A stretch of DNA of 64,000 nt from Brachypterus glaber (Eukaryota > Arthropoda > Insecta > Coleoptera > Kateretidae), in the NCBI GenBank assembly GCA_958510825.1, contig OY294049.1:25564986-25628985 (forward strand). Direction: 5' to 3'. Of the stretch, positions 1-11,416 are shown piece by piece. A program made the translations under genes and the position numbers. The notes under the pieces were generated by a model that saw nothing but the letters and a program-made list of their open reading frames with translations, was not told where the DNA came from and did not search any database. Positions within the stretch are counted from its first letter, which is position 1. Each line of letters starts with the position of its first letter.

Positions 1-2290
1 AAAATATATCCCCCCTCCCCTTAAGTTAGAACAAAAAAAAAATGTCCCATTATTTGAAAAATTATAATATTAATATATTAATTATAATATAATTATAATA
101 TTATTTGAAAAAAATATTTCCCCCCTCCCCTTAAGTTAGAACAAAAAAAAAATGTCCCATTATTTGAAGATTTCGCGAAAATTAAAAAAATTAAAAAAAA
201 TTAAAAAAATTAAAAAAATTAAAAAAATTAAAGGTGTAGCCCACTTAAAAACAAGCCATGAAGATTAGGGTGGCCACTTAAAAATGAGCCAAATCAATTA
301 ATGTTTAGAGGTAGCAAAAAGCGCTCAAACTTTGAATAAAATCGGTACCTGTTTTCGGTTAAAAACTGATTGTGTATAAAATTGAGGACATTTTGGACGG
401 TTTCTTTGATAATATTTAGAAACAATGCTAGTTGGGTGAAACTAAAAAAAATATATCCCCCCTCCCCTTAAGTTAGAACAAAAAAAAATGTCCCATTATT
501 TGAAAAATTATAATATTAATATATTAATTATAATATAATTATATTATTTGAAAAAAATATATCCCCCCTCCCCTTAAGTTAGAACAAAAAAAAAATGTCC
601 CATTATTTGAAGATTTCGCGAAAATTAAAAAAATTAAAAAAAATTAAAAAAATTAAAAAAATTAAAAAAATTAAAGGTGTAGCCCACTTAAAAACAAGCC
701 ATGAAGATTAGGGTGGCCACTTAAAAATGAGCCAAATCAATTAATGTTTAGAGGTAGCAAAAAGCGCTCAAACTTTGAATAAAATCGGTACCTGTTTTCG
801 GTTAAAAACTGATTGTGTATAAAATTGAGGAAATTTTGGACGGTTTCTTTGATAATATTTAGAAACAATGCTAGTTGGGTGAAACTAAAAAAAATATATC
901 CCCCTCCCCTTAAGTTAGAACAAAAAAAAAATGTCCCATTATTTGAAAAATTATAATATTAATATATTAATTATAATATAATTATAATATTATTTGAAAA
1001 AAATATATCCCCCCTCCCCTTAAGTTAGAACAAAAAAAAATGTCCCATTATTTGAAGATTTCGCGAAAATTAAAAAAATTAAAAAAAATTAAAAAAATTA
1101 AAAAAATTAAAAAAATTAAAAAAATTAAAGGTGTAGCCCACTTAAAAACAAGCCATGAAGATTAGGGTGGCCACTTAAAAATGAGCCAAATCAATTAATG
1201 TTTAGAGGTAGCAAAAAGCGCTCAAACTTTGAATAAAATCGGTACCTGTTTTCGGATAAAAACTGATTGTGTATAAAATTGAGGACATTTTGGACGGTTT
1301 CTTTGATAATATTTAGAAACAATGCTAGTTGGGTGAAACTAAAAAAAATATATCCCCCCTCCCCTTAAGTTAGAACAAAAAAAAAATGTCCCATTATTTG
1401 AAAAATTATAATATTAATATATTAATTATAATATAATTATAATATTATTTGAAAAAAATATATCCCCCCTCCCCTTAAGTTAGAACAAAAAAAAAATGTC
1501 CCATTATTTGAAAAATTATAATATTAATATATTAATTATAATATAATTATAATATTATTTGAAAAAAATATATCCCCCCTCCCCTTAAGTTAGAACAAAA
1601 AAAAAAATGTCCCATTATTTGAAGATTTCGCGAAAATTAAAAAAATTAAAAAAAATTAAAAAAATTAAAAAAATTAAAGGTGTAGCCCGCTTAAAAACAA
1701 GCCATGAAGATTAGGGTGGCCACTTAAAAATGAGCCAAATCAATTAATATTTAGAGGTAGCAAAAAGCGCTCAAACTTTGAATAAAATCGGTACCTGTTT
1801 TCGGTTAAAAACTGATTGTGTATAAAATTGAGGACATTTTGGACGGTTTCTTTGATAATATTTAGAAACAATGCTAGTTGGGTGAAACTAAAAAATATAT
1901 ATCCCCCCTCCCCTTAAGTTAGAACAAAAAAAAAATGTCCCATTATTTGAAGATTTCGCGAAAATTAAAAAAATTAAAAAAAATTAAAAAAATTAAAAAA
2001 ATTAAAGGTGTAGCCCACTTAAAAACAAGCCATGAAGATTAGGGTGGCCACTTAAAAATGAGCCAAATCAATTAATATTTAGAGGTAGCAAAAAGCGCTC
2101 AAACTTTGAATAAAATCGGTACCTGTTTTCGGTTAAAAACTGATTGTGTATAAAATTGAGGAAATTTTGGACGGTTTCTTTGATAATATTTAGAAACAAT
2201 GCTAGTTGGGTGAAACTAAAAAAAATATATCCCCCCTCCCCTTAAGTTAGAACAAAAAAAAAATGTCCCATTATTTGAAGATTTCGCGAA
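1..2290. repeat. Modular satellite array (A/B/C blocks)
   Basis: Tandem array that continues past the left edge. Three blocks recur almost identically. A is about 55 bp, centred on CCCCCCTCCCCTTAAG, and begins near 10, 120, 457, 562, 900, 1009, 1354, 1463, 1573, 1901 and 2229. B is about 55 bp of AT-only palindromic sequence. C is about 275 bp with a short ATTAAAAAA microsatellite, a GGTGTAGCCCACTT segment and GGTACCTGTTTTCGG. The order read is AB-AC, AB-AC, AB-AC, AB-AB-AC, AC, A. The usual repeat is therefore about 445 bp, with one 547-bp and one 328-bp variant that are whole-block gains or losses. No coding potential is seen. Confidence 0.93.
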
Positions 2291-2865
2291 AATTTTATTT
2301 TTAAGTTTTGAAAAGTGCTTAAAAAATATTTTTAAACCGGCAAACTTATATTATTATTGTAAAAATTTACTTTTAAATGCATTTATCTTCAAAACGGTTA
2401 ATCCTGCTATGCTGTATGTGTATTTTTACATAAAAAAGTATATTCCAATAAGAAAAATTCAGAAAAAGTACACCCGAAAAAGTTTTAGGCAAAAAACAGA
2501 AAATCAACCCGGAGTTGCGAAAACAAATAATGTATTCTGTATACGCAGGTAGGTTAACATGTATATATGCTTGTATACTAATATATAAGTTTGCGGTTTT
2601 TTTTTTGTTTAAAACTATTTTTTAAGCACTTTTTAAAACTTGAAAAAAATAAATTTTCGCGAAATCTTCAAATAATTGGCGATTTTTTTTTATGTTCGAA
2701 CTTAAGGGGAGGGTGGATATATTTTTTTAGTTTCTCCTAACTACTATTGTTTCTAAATATTACCAAAGAAACCTTCCAAAATTTTCTCAATTTTATACAC
2801 ATTCAGTTTTTATCCGAAAAACAGGTACTGATTTTTTTCAAAGTTTGAGCGCTTTGAGCTACACG
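2226..2865. repeat. Inverted junction at the end of the satellite
   Basis: The last A block and the start of C (2226-2345) are followed by about 245 bp of spacer. The same sequence then appears reverse-complemented (2590-2865), including GGGGAGGG, the TTTCGCGAAA core and the reverse of the GGTACCTGTTTTCGG part. The inverted copy is more diverged than the tandem copies are from each other. It looks like the single-copy ancestor from which the satellite expanded; that is inference. Confidence 0.85.
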
Positions 2866-3997
2866 GTGTTCTAGAAGAGCTTTTAAATGACATGACAACT
2901 TCCATTTTTTTTTTCTTTTTGGAATTTGTTATATGAGCTCTAATTAAAATAATAAGACCATAATTTTAAAAATCGCCAGAGCCGTTTTTGAAAAAAATGT
3001 GTTTTTTAGAAAATATATCTGATATTTCATGCTAACATACTCGGTTTGCCCTCGATGTCTCGGATTTTGACCAAACTTGGCATAATGGTACCACTATGGT
3101 ACCTAAGCACTCCATCCAAATTTTTTTCAAAACGGTCCATCCGTTCACTATACTGGGTGTCCCACCAAGTTCTTGAAATAGCTTATCTCATTTATTTGAA
3201 AATGTGTTAAAATTTGCAAAAAATAGCATTAAATCAAAGCCAAAGAAGATTTTACTGACTTATTCAAAACCGCCCCTTGCCTACCTACTCCCTTCAAACT
3301 ACCCCCAACTTCTGTTTTTCAAATAGCACCCCCTAATTCTTATTAAAGACTATAAAAGTGCACTTTATTCTGAATTCAACCATTTATTATAAGTGGTATC
3401 TTAGATTTCAAGGGGCTCTAAATAACAATTATTATTTATTAGTAGAAAGCCCCTTAAAAGAATAAGATACTATTTATAATACATGGTTTAATTCAAAATA
3501 AAATGTAATTTCAATTCTTAGATAAAAATGGCGGTGGGAGGTGTTATTTGAAAATCAGAGGGTGGGGTGGTTACAAGGGAGTAAGAAATGGAGCGGGGGG
3601 GGGGGTTGAATAAGTCAATAAAATCTTCTTTCTCTCCCATTTAACGCTATTTTTTACAAAAAAAATACCTTTTCAAATAACAGAGATATAACTTGTCAAG
3701 AACCTGGTTGGTGGGACATCCAGTATCGTGAACGGATGGACCGTTTTGAAAAAAAATTGGATGGTGCTTAGGTACCATAGTGGTACCTCTATGCCAAGTT
3801 TGGTCAAAATCCGAGATATCGAGGGCAAACCAAGTATGTTAGCGTGAAATATCAGAGATATTTTCTAAAAAACACATTTTTTTCAAAAACGGCTCTAACG
3901 ATTTTTAAAATTTTGGTCTTATTTTTCATAAAACAAATTCCAAAAAGAAAAAAAAATGGAAGTTGTCATGTCATTTAATAGTTTTTCTAGAACACCG
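2862..3997. mobile_element. Palindromic foldback/MITE-like element (~1.1 kb)
   Basis: Two arms of about 570 bp are reverse complements around a centre near 3436. Termini are CACGGTGTTCTAGAA on the left and TTCTAGAACACCG on the right. TA lies directly outside both ends, consistent with a TA target duplication. The flanks match interior parts of the inverted satellite C block, so the element inserted into that sequence. It is non-coding. A run of about 12 G lies near 3596. Confidence 0.8.
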
Positions 3998-6590
3998 TAG
4001 CTACCTCTAAACATTAATCGATTTGGCTCATATTTGAGTGGCCACCGTTGTTTACCAAGGAGCAACTTTTGAGCCAGAGAGTCTTTTTGATTTCAAAATT
4101 AGGGATTTTTTGACACACCATAATAAAGATATGTTATGCTTCGCATTTCATTATATACTCTTCACAGTGGATAGTATATTGCATTTTTCCAAATACTTAT
4201 TAAACGCAAGTTAGAAATTATTTAACGCGAAATAAATAAAATCTTTGGAAACGTTAAACAACATAGGGTTTCTTTTAAATTTAAAAATAAATAAAACGGT
4301 CCGTATACCCTAGATGTTCAATTTATATACTAGCCAAAAAATTCTTGGATATTAATTTGTTTCATGAAAAAATAAGTCCGTCCGTCCCACACACGTAAAA
4401 ATAAAAAAAAAAACGGAAAAAAATCATGAAGCGTCGAAAGTAGAATATTTAAAAACCTTATAGTGTCCTCTAAATGATGTATATACATAAAAAAGTGGGG
4501 ACGCGTCATGACGCGTCCGGATGCGTCAGGTAAAAAAATTTAAATTTTTGGAAAAAATTCAGATTTGATTTCTTTTGTATGTTTTTAGGTTTAAAACAAT
4601 GAAATAAACCTAAGCAATAAAAAAACTACTAAAACATAGAAAAAACGGATTCCTTGAACCAAGGACACGTGTCTTTGGATATGTTCAAAGCCATATTCTC
4701 TTGTTTCAAGGCTGGCTGGCTGGCTTGAACCAAAGTCAATGTCCTTGAATAAAGAGCGTGGATTTTTATTCCAAAACCCAATTTTGAAAGAAACCCCCCC
4801 AAAAAAGAAAATAAAAAGGAAAAAATGTAGATTTTTTTTAAGTTCTTAATTTTTTTAATTTTTTTTTTTAATTTTTTTGTTTTTAAAAAAAAAATTTTTT
4901 CAAGTATTTGCGAAAGTGCAATACACCATATACTGTGAATTTACTGTGAATTCATAGTATTACATATCTTTTACGGCTTGTTTTTATTATACACAGAGTT
5001 TAAAAAAAACGGATTGATATTTTTTTTTATTAAAAAATGGGTTTATTTAAAGTCGAACTTCATGTGTTGTATAAAAGCCAAATACTTTGCTTGTCCTTTA
5101 AACCTTTTTTTTTATTATTTTAGGTATATAAGAGAGAATATATCTAGGACCAAGCCAAGCCCTAGGGAGACAAAGTGAGGGTAACACTCGTTTTTAGGCT
5201 CGTTTTTAGGCCTTTGGCTAGAATTAGCGATAGCTAGCTTAGCATTTATCGTATACAATTTTGTTGTGTTTTTTTTTAATTTTTGTTTTATTTAATTTTT
5301 TGTTTTGTCAAAATGCCTCATGGCTTGTTGGCAGAAGTATTTATTAAAGAAAATAAAATATTACTACATATCGGAAATATTGTTTATTTATTGCACTAGC
5401 CGAAGTAACTTTAGTAGAAATAAAACCGGGTACTTCAGGATACTAGTAAAATTATAATTATACTACCCTGTCACTAAAAACCGAATTTATCTCTCAAAAA
5501 TGTTAAAAAAATGTATATATTATTTTTTCTGGATACCCTGTATATCCGATAAAAAAAATATAGTTGTTTTTATGTTAGGACATACTGGGCTACACGCACA
5601 ATGTTTAAAGACAATGAAAAACATTTTTTTGTGCCTGTAATTAGACCTAAAATCAAGCAATGTAGTGAATTTTTAAACTTTAAAGGGCACATCACCGCCA
5701 TTTTAAAAGACAAATTTTTTTTGAGGTTAGCAATTTACTATCCCTTTATACCGTTTCGTGTTAAAAAGATTTAAATAAAAAATCATTGGGCCTTAAAAAA
5801 AAAATAAAAAAAGCTAAGCAAACATATTTTTTGAAAAATGGCTGTGAGCGACCTCTAGATTTTTTCAAAAATTATAAAAAAAATAGGGATGAAACTCTTA
5901 CCCCAATAAACAAATTTAAGGGGTGAGACCTCCAAACTTTTTAATTTAAAATTTTTTTTGGGTCACATATATACCAATATACTAATTTTTGATGGAATAA
6001 AAAACGGCTACACCTACGATTTTGTTCTCAACGAATATGTAATTCTGAAAGCATTAGAAACCATATTTTGTTGTCAGTTATGGGGTGTTCGATTTTTTCA
6101 TCTCCGTAAGCTTAAAGCCCACCGTGCTCAGGAATATCAAAGTTTTTGGTAAATTATTTGGATTTTTTTTTTTAGTGGATCCTAAACTCTTCAAGAGAAA
6201 AGTTATCCGATTGTTTCGAACTTTTATAAAGGCTTTGTTATAAAGTTTCATAAAGATTCTAATTAACAGTTTAACTGCCGCTCGATTTTTATGAAATTTT
6301 TCCATTTCGGCCGAGTCATTAATGTATTATGGCAAAATAAGTTGAGTAGCCACTAAATAATGTAATAAAATGATCAAAATTATATTATACAAATTATTTT
6401 TTTTTCCCAAGCCAAACAAAATTAAAATTGTCAGCCATTATGGGAATATGAAGTACTACGCCAAGGCTTGAAAACTACATATAGAAATTAATAATATATT
6501 ATATAAGCCTGCATCTAAAAGCTACACAATTTATGTGTTTGTGCGTCTAACGTCTAACGTCAGACGATACTTCATTAATATCATGCTGTA
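3998..6590. other. Gene-free AT-rich stretch
   Basis: 4000-4080 continues the diverged reverse copy of satellite block C. 4350-4400 has the 'CATGAAAAAATAAG...TCCGTCCGTCC' phrase of a dispersed repeat also seen near 37.2 and 42.6 kb. 4500-4530 has repeated GACGCGTC/GCGTCAGG motifs. 4640-4745 has clustered CTTGAACCAA/TTTGGTTC-type repeats and a GACACGTGTC palindrome. Small open frames are low-complexity and not credible genes. Confidence 0.6.
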
Positions 6591-6601
6591 CAAGGGAGGA
6601 C

Positions 6602-7390
6602 TTCTTGGAACTTTTAAAAATTCTAACAGATTTAATGGCCACATGGTCAAGGCAGAATTCTCTTATTTTAAACCCAAAAAAATCAGCAATCCTAAAATTT
6701 AATAAATTAAACAATGACAGTAGTATCCTTATTTACTGTGACAAAAAGTCAGTACCACAAGTAACAGAATTTAAACTACTTGGAATTTCGCTAGAAGAAA
6801 AAGTAGCGTGGAATGTCCACGTAAACCATATTGCAAAAAAATTAAACAGCTGTCATTATGCACTATATAATTTAAAACAAAACGTCTCCAGAAGTCTTCT
6901 CCTGTCTTTTTACAATGCAAGCATAAAAAGCCACATTGAATATGGTCTAATTATCTGGGGGGGCTCGACACTTCTAGATCGTATTTTCATTATTCAAAAG
7001 AAAATTGTCAGAACGCTCTGTGGTGCAAAACACAGAAGTCACTGTAAACAATTATTTATAGATAACAAAATAATGACGGTTTATTCACTGTACTTATACA
7101 ATTTGATACTTTTTGTTCACCAAAATAAGGAAAAATTTGTGGCAAATAGGGATCTAAACTCTATTAACACTAGGCAACCTCATGCTCTTAGCATACCTAG
7201 GCATAAAACGGCCGGATTTGAAAAGGGACCCAGGTATCTAGGAATCAAAACCTACAATAAGTTACCTCGTTCTTTTACTGATCTGGGCCCTCGGAAATTT
7301 AAAGAAAAAATTAAACGTTATTTTTCGAATAACCCGTTTTACACACTTGAAGAATTTTTGAACTGTAATGTAAATTCTATTAATGTTTAA
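6602..7390 (+). pseudogene. 5'-truncated non-LTR retrotransposon, RT C-terminal part
   Basis: About 262 codons read open. They match the part of a LINE reverse transcriptase after the catalytic YADD box: the 'NSLILNPKKSAILKF' thumb region, 'FKLLGISLEEKVAWNVHV', 'SHIEYGLIIWGG' and a 'FYTLEEFLN' C terminus. This arrangement is known from the Jockey/CR1 group. The endonuclease, RT palm and YADD are absent, and the frame's first codon is TTG, so this is a 5'-truncated, non-autonomous copy. A 3' UTR with AATAAA near 7476 runs to about 7500. A second copy of the same broad clade lies at 29.1-30.4 kb on the other strand. Confidence 0.85.
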
Positions 7391-7504
7391 TGTTAGGTAC
7401 TTATATGTACCAGTGTATAATTTAATAATTTTTAATTGACGTTTGCTGGACATTTTTTCATGTAAAAACGAAGGAGCAATAAACATATCTTTAAAACACA
7501 TCAC

Positions 7505-8206
7505 ACGGCAGTTAAAGCGTTAATTTTGGAGAAATACCTTGATTACGCCAAAGAAGGCGATGATCAATGAAGTCAAAGGCTCGGTTCTTGCGAATTCAGC
7601 ATTGATTTTCTGGTATGATTTTGTTTGTTTTTTATTAATCTTTTATCACCACTGATCGGATCGCAGTATACAAGCAAAAATTAATTATAAAAAACTAATG
7701 TTGAAAGTAAATAAAAATTTTCAAAGATATTTCACTCACCGGATCATAAAAAAAAAGTTTTTTTTTCATGGCCAAAAAATGGCACTTTTAAAAATCTATG
7801 TTTTTTATATAGTTTTTACAACAAAATTTCACAATTATATCTTTTTTCTTTGTATATCGAAAAAATGTTTAAAAAATATTTTTAAAGTTTGAAGGTAGAA
7901 AGCCCCTAAAGAAAAATATATTTTTTTTTTGAAAAAAAAAATTAACATTTTTATTTTTTTATCCACGCCCGTGATTAATAGGCCTATTAATCACGGGTCT
8001 GTAAAAATAAACCGTTTATAATTTAAAACGAACATGAATAAAGTATAGAATTCTACTCGGGCATAATAGCTTTTAATTATTCGGGTGATTAGGTCACTCG
8101 CCTTCCGGCTTGCTTCCCACAATTCACCCTCATTGATCAATAGCAATTATTATACTTTCATTGAATAATATAGATACTATTTTCATGTTCCAAGCGACAC
8201 ACTATG
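7505..8206. other. Intergenic stretch without genes
   Basis: AT-rich filler with homopolymer runs. The only clear structures are the perfect palindrome at 7968-7997 and a short CTCGCCTTCCGGCTTG patch near 8098. No gene is supported. Confidence 0.6.
7968..7997. repeat. Perfect 30-bp palindrome
   Basis: CCCGTGATTAATAGG is followed directly by its exact reverse complement, with no spacer. This is a cruciform- or hairpin-capable site. No function can be assigned. Confidence 0.9.
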
Positions 8207-8208
8207 TA

Positions 8209-8461
8209 CACTGATAAAAAAGATAATTTTGATTTATTTGGATATGGCCAATTAAATTATTTGGTTGCGAGTAACAAATTTTATTTGGGTCAAATAAATA
8301 TTTAGTTCATGCAAATAAATATTTTAATCTCAAAATCATTTATTAATGGGAACAAAATAGTTAATTTGACAGAAATAACATTTATTTGTCACAACCAAAT
8401 AATTCAATTGGCCATATCCAACCAAATATTTTGTACACACAAATAAACTGTTTTATGAGTG
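8209..8461. mobile_element. MITE, 253 bp, TA target duplication
   Basis: Inverted ends CACTGATAAAA and TTTTATGAGTG are flanked on both sides by TA. Inside, GGATATGGCCAATTAAATTA is mirrored by CAATTGGCCATATCC. It is non-coding. TA duplication and small size fit a Tc1/mariner-mobilised MITE. Confidence 0.82.
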
Positions 8462-8826
8462 TAGTAACAGCCTGGATATGACAGTCCAGATAGTGAAATA
8501 TAGATGGGTTTGAATGCAACTTAAATTCGAAAATCGAGAACACTAAAATTTTCTCTTGAATAATACTCCCCGCATCCGTACGATTAATTTGACAACAAAA
8601 AGAGCAAATTTCGTGGGGCGCTTTTTGAGAAAACTTTAATTTTGTGCAAAAACCGGCAAAAAGCCAAGGTTTTTTTTTTCGCTTAAATAGTTGCTAGTTT
8701 TTCAAAATATTCCTTTTGTGGTAATTTAAAATTTTATAGTTCACTAAAAAAATTGTTGACGAGTTCTTAAAAGCGTCTTATGAAACGATTTTGTATACTA
8801 TTTTTTCTTCTGAAGACCAAAAACAT

Positions 8827-10886
8827 TGTACCGTAATTAATACGTTCACTGCCAACGGCTAGTTTTGACAGCGGAGCAATGGGTATGGGCAAGGGAAAAA
8901 TAGAAAGAATTGATTAATGTTGTTAGGGGCGCCAGTTACTTTAGCTTTTACTCCTTTAGGTAAGTAACAACCTAGTGTAAATACTTAAGCTTTTCAGTTT
9001 GAGAAAATATAACCCCTAAATAAAATAAGATAATTCATTTGAGAAATTTATTATAAATAAACTTAATGAAAGCACATCAAGTAATGTATTAATATATATA
9101 AAAAATATGTGTAATTATATTAAGATATAATTAAAGAAATCTTAATAAAAATTACTAAATTCAGAAATCATTCGACTTAAATGTATAAAGAAAACATGAA
9201 GTTCAGCAAGCACCAAGAAATGTATGTAAACAACAATCATTTCTTGCAGTGTATAAAAGTCATGCTTAAATTAGAAATCATTTAATCAAAAGTATGATAT
9301 TTAATAATTAATAAATGAGATTAAATGTTTAAAAAAAAATAAGTACCTAAAAATGAACAAAAGCCAGAAGGGCATATAGTATTAATCAATACTATATCAG
9401 ATCTGATAAAGTTTACAGTTATAAGAATATTGAAATAAAAGAATTTAAAAATATGAAATATTGCTTTCAAAAGTTTTCAGAATGAGTACTTAGCTGGTTT
9501 CTGCAAAATCCATGAGGTATGATTTCCATCGTCTCCATCTGTACAAGTCTCCCCTATACTGATGAATTCATTTCTCAAATAAAAAAAAATAGGCTGTCCC
9601 ATCTACTTTGGAAAAATCATCTTCCAGGATAAAATGTACGATTGAAAATGTTGTCCGGGATAAAATATACTTTTGAAAATTATGTCCAATATAAAATTGT
9701 CTGCTAGACGGTTACATAGAATTTATCTATGCCGAAAATTACAGAACCATGTTCCAACAGAACATCACTCCATGCGGAGAACTTGTATATCAAATATACC
9801 AAAATAAACTTCAACTTAAATTAATGTAATTCCATATTAATGGTATAGAAATGGTGAGTAATTAATGGTAATTAATTAATGGTGCTAAAACAATAATTAT
9901 ATCTCAGAAATATTCTAAGAAACAGAAAAACGTAACTTACATGTCATACTAAGTCTTCGATGTCCATCGAAACGTTATAAATGCGTAATTGTAGAAAATA
10001 ACAGTTATAATATCTTCCGCATTGTTTAAATATTCATTTTCACTAACTTTAAATAAAAATACATGAAGGATTACTTCGATGATTACAGAAAATAAACACT
10101 CGTCAAAATGACACCACCATTGTATTCGAGTTGCTTCAAGAAAGAGCGAAAATCGACCTTATCAACCGGTATGAACCCTTCAGGTAAATAAAATCCTATT
10201 TCTGAACTATTAGCGACATCTATGCAAGTCATTATCAACTACAGTTTTACCGTATAGGATTCCTAATAAAGGTAGCGCAAACGACAAAACAAAAAGAATA
10301 TTTCCTAATAAATCCGTATTAGTGATATCTAACCTCAAAATATTACTCTAAGAAACAAATATAAACAATACTTATTGTTTATCAGCAAAACTAATAAAAA
10401 TACGAACAGAATACTAAGTGTCCTGTGAACTAAGTATAAACAAAATACTGAATCTAAGTGAGCAGTTCCAGCAAACTATTTTCAACAAATTCTGGATTAT
10501 CCCGAAGGAATAAGCATACGAAACTTTCCAGGAGAAACAAGCTACAGATGAAAGCCAGTGAAATCCAACCCTCAATAGACTCTGAAACATATAAAAACCA
10601 GGTAAGTCCATAGACAAATGCACTATAGAGAAATAAGTCATATGATTCTTTATTATTAAAAATCATATTCTAATTATGTTTTCTTTATGTTATTTTCAGG
10701 TAGAACTATGGAATAGAGACTCATATGGTTAGAATTCAGTTCCTGCTACAAAATAGTCCCAGATGCAAAATAGTTCTGTACGTACGTAACTATTTATATA
10801 CAAAATAAACATAAATTATAACGTAAGTAAACGAATAGTTTAATTAACCCTTGCTATATTACAAAGTGACGATTTATATCGTTACA
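8827..10886 (-). repeat. 3' LTR of the gypsy element
   Basis: On the plus strand it begins TGTACCGTAATTAATACG and ends ATATCGTTACA, so it has TG...CA ends. It is 2060 bp, unusually long for insect Ty3/gypsy LTRs, which I recall as mostly a few hundred bases. It differs from the other LTR by four substitutions noticed and a 1-bp indel near 9900. It holds short minus-strand open frames (10414-10641, 10454-10666), with one hydrophobic translation, and plus-strand splice-like sites near 10603 and 10699. Neither is shown to be used. Confidence 0.95.
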
Positions 10887-10888
10887 CA

Positions 10889-10905
10889 TGCCCCCTCCAA
10901 AAATA
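10889..10905 (-). other. Polypurine tract
   Basis: Directly inside the 3' LTR, the element strand reads TTTTTGGAGGGGG then CATG before the LTR's TG. A G-rich purine tract here is the normal primer site for plus-strand DNA synthesis. Confidence 0.75.
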
Positions 10906-11145
10906 ATAAAAATATTTAATATACAAAAAATATTTTTATACCAAACTCTATAACTATTTAACTTAAATAGCTAAAATATATACTATATTTTATTTAATAA
11001 ATCAACAAAAAAATACAATACTTTATGTAAATCATTTGAAATACTACTTGATAATTAACAATAGCTAAGCTTGATAACTACGTGTATCATCCGCCTACTC
11101 TTATGTAGAACATAATTTTGGGACTTTATCGGTGTGTGTCATAAA

Positions 11146-11196
11146 CAGGTAATTGTCATAATCAGGTAATTGTCATAATCAGGTAATTGTCATAAT
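11146..11196. repeat. Three tandem 17-bp repeats in the element's 3' UTR
   Basis: CAGGTAATTGTCATAAT occurs three times head to tail between the pol stop and the 3' LTR. It is non-coding. The rest of 10906-11416 is AT-rich UTR with no envelope-like frame. Confidence 0.9.
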
Positions 11197-11416
11197 TAAT
11201 TTTGTTTTTCTTTTTAGCTAAGTTTTATCAAGATAAAAAAATAGAAATAAGACTTGACTACGCGCATCAGAATCCTCTTCTACAAAAAATATATTTATAT
11301 ATTTTTTTTTTACTATATACAAAAGTTTTGGGTACCCTTTAAATATTTTCAATACATTGATATTTTTTAAATATCATTCCGAATGATACTAAGAATATAT
11401 TCTTATTTAATCAAAT

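Noticed and set aside
1..2290. CRISPR-like array
   Set aside because: Regular repeats, but the 'spacers' are themselves repeated blocks and the genome is eukaryotic.
10414..10666. Two overlapping hydrophobic frames in the 3' LTR (repeated in the 5' LTR)
   Set aside because: They are identical because the LTRs are recent duplicates, so conservation proves nothing. No family is recognised. Kept only as a finding.
10887..11416. Possible env gene between pol and the 3' LTR
   Set aside because: Only about 530 bp, AT-rich, with stops in all frames and three short tandem repeats.
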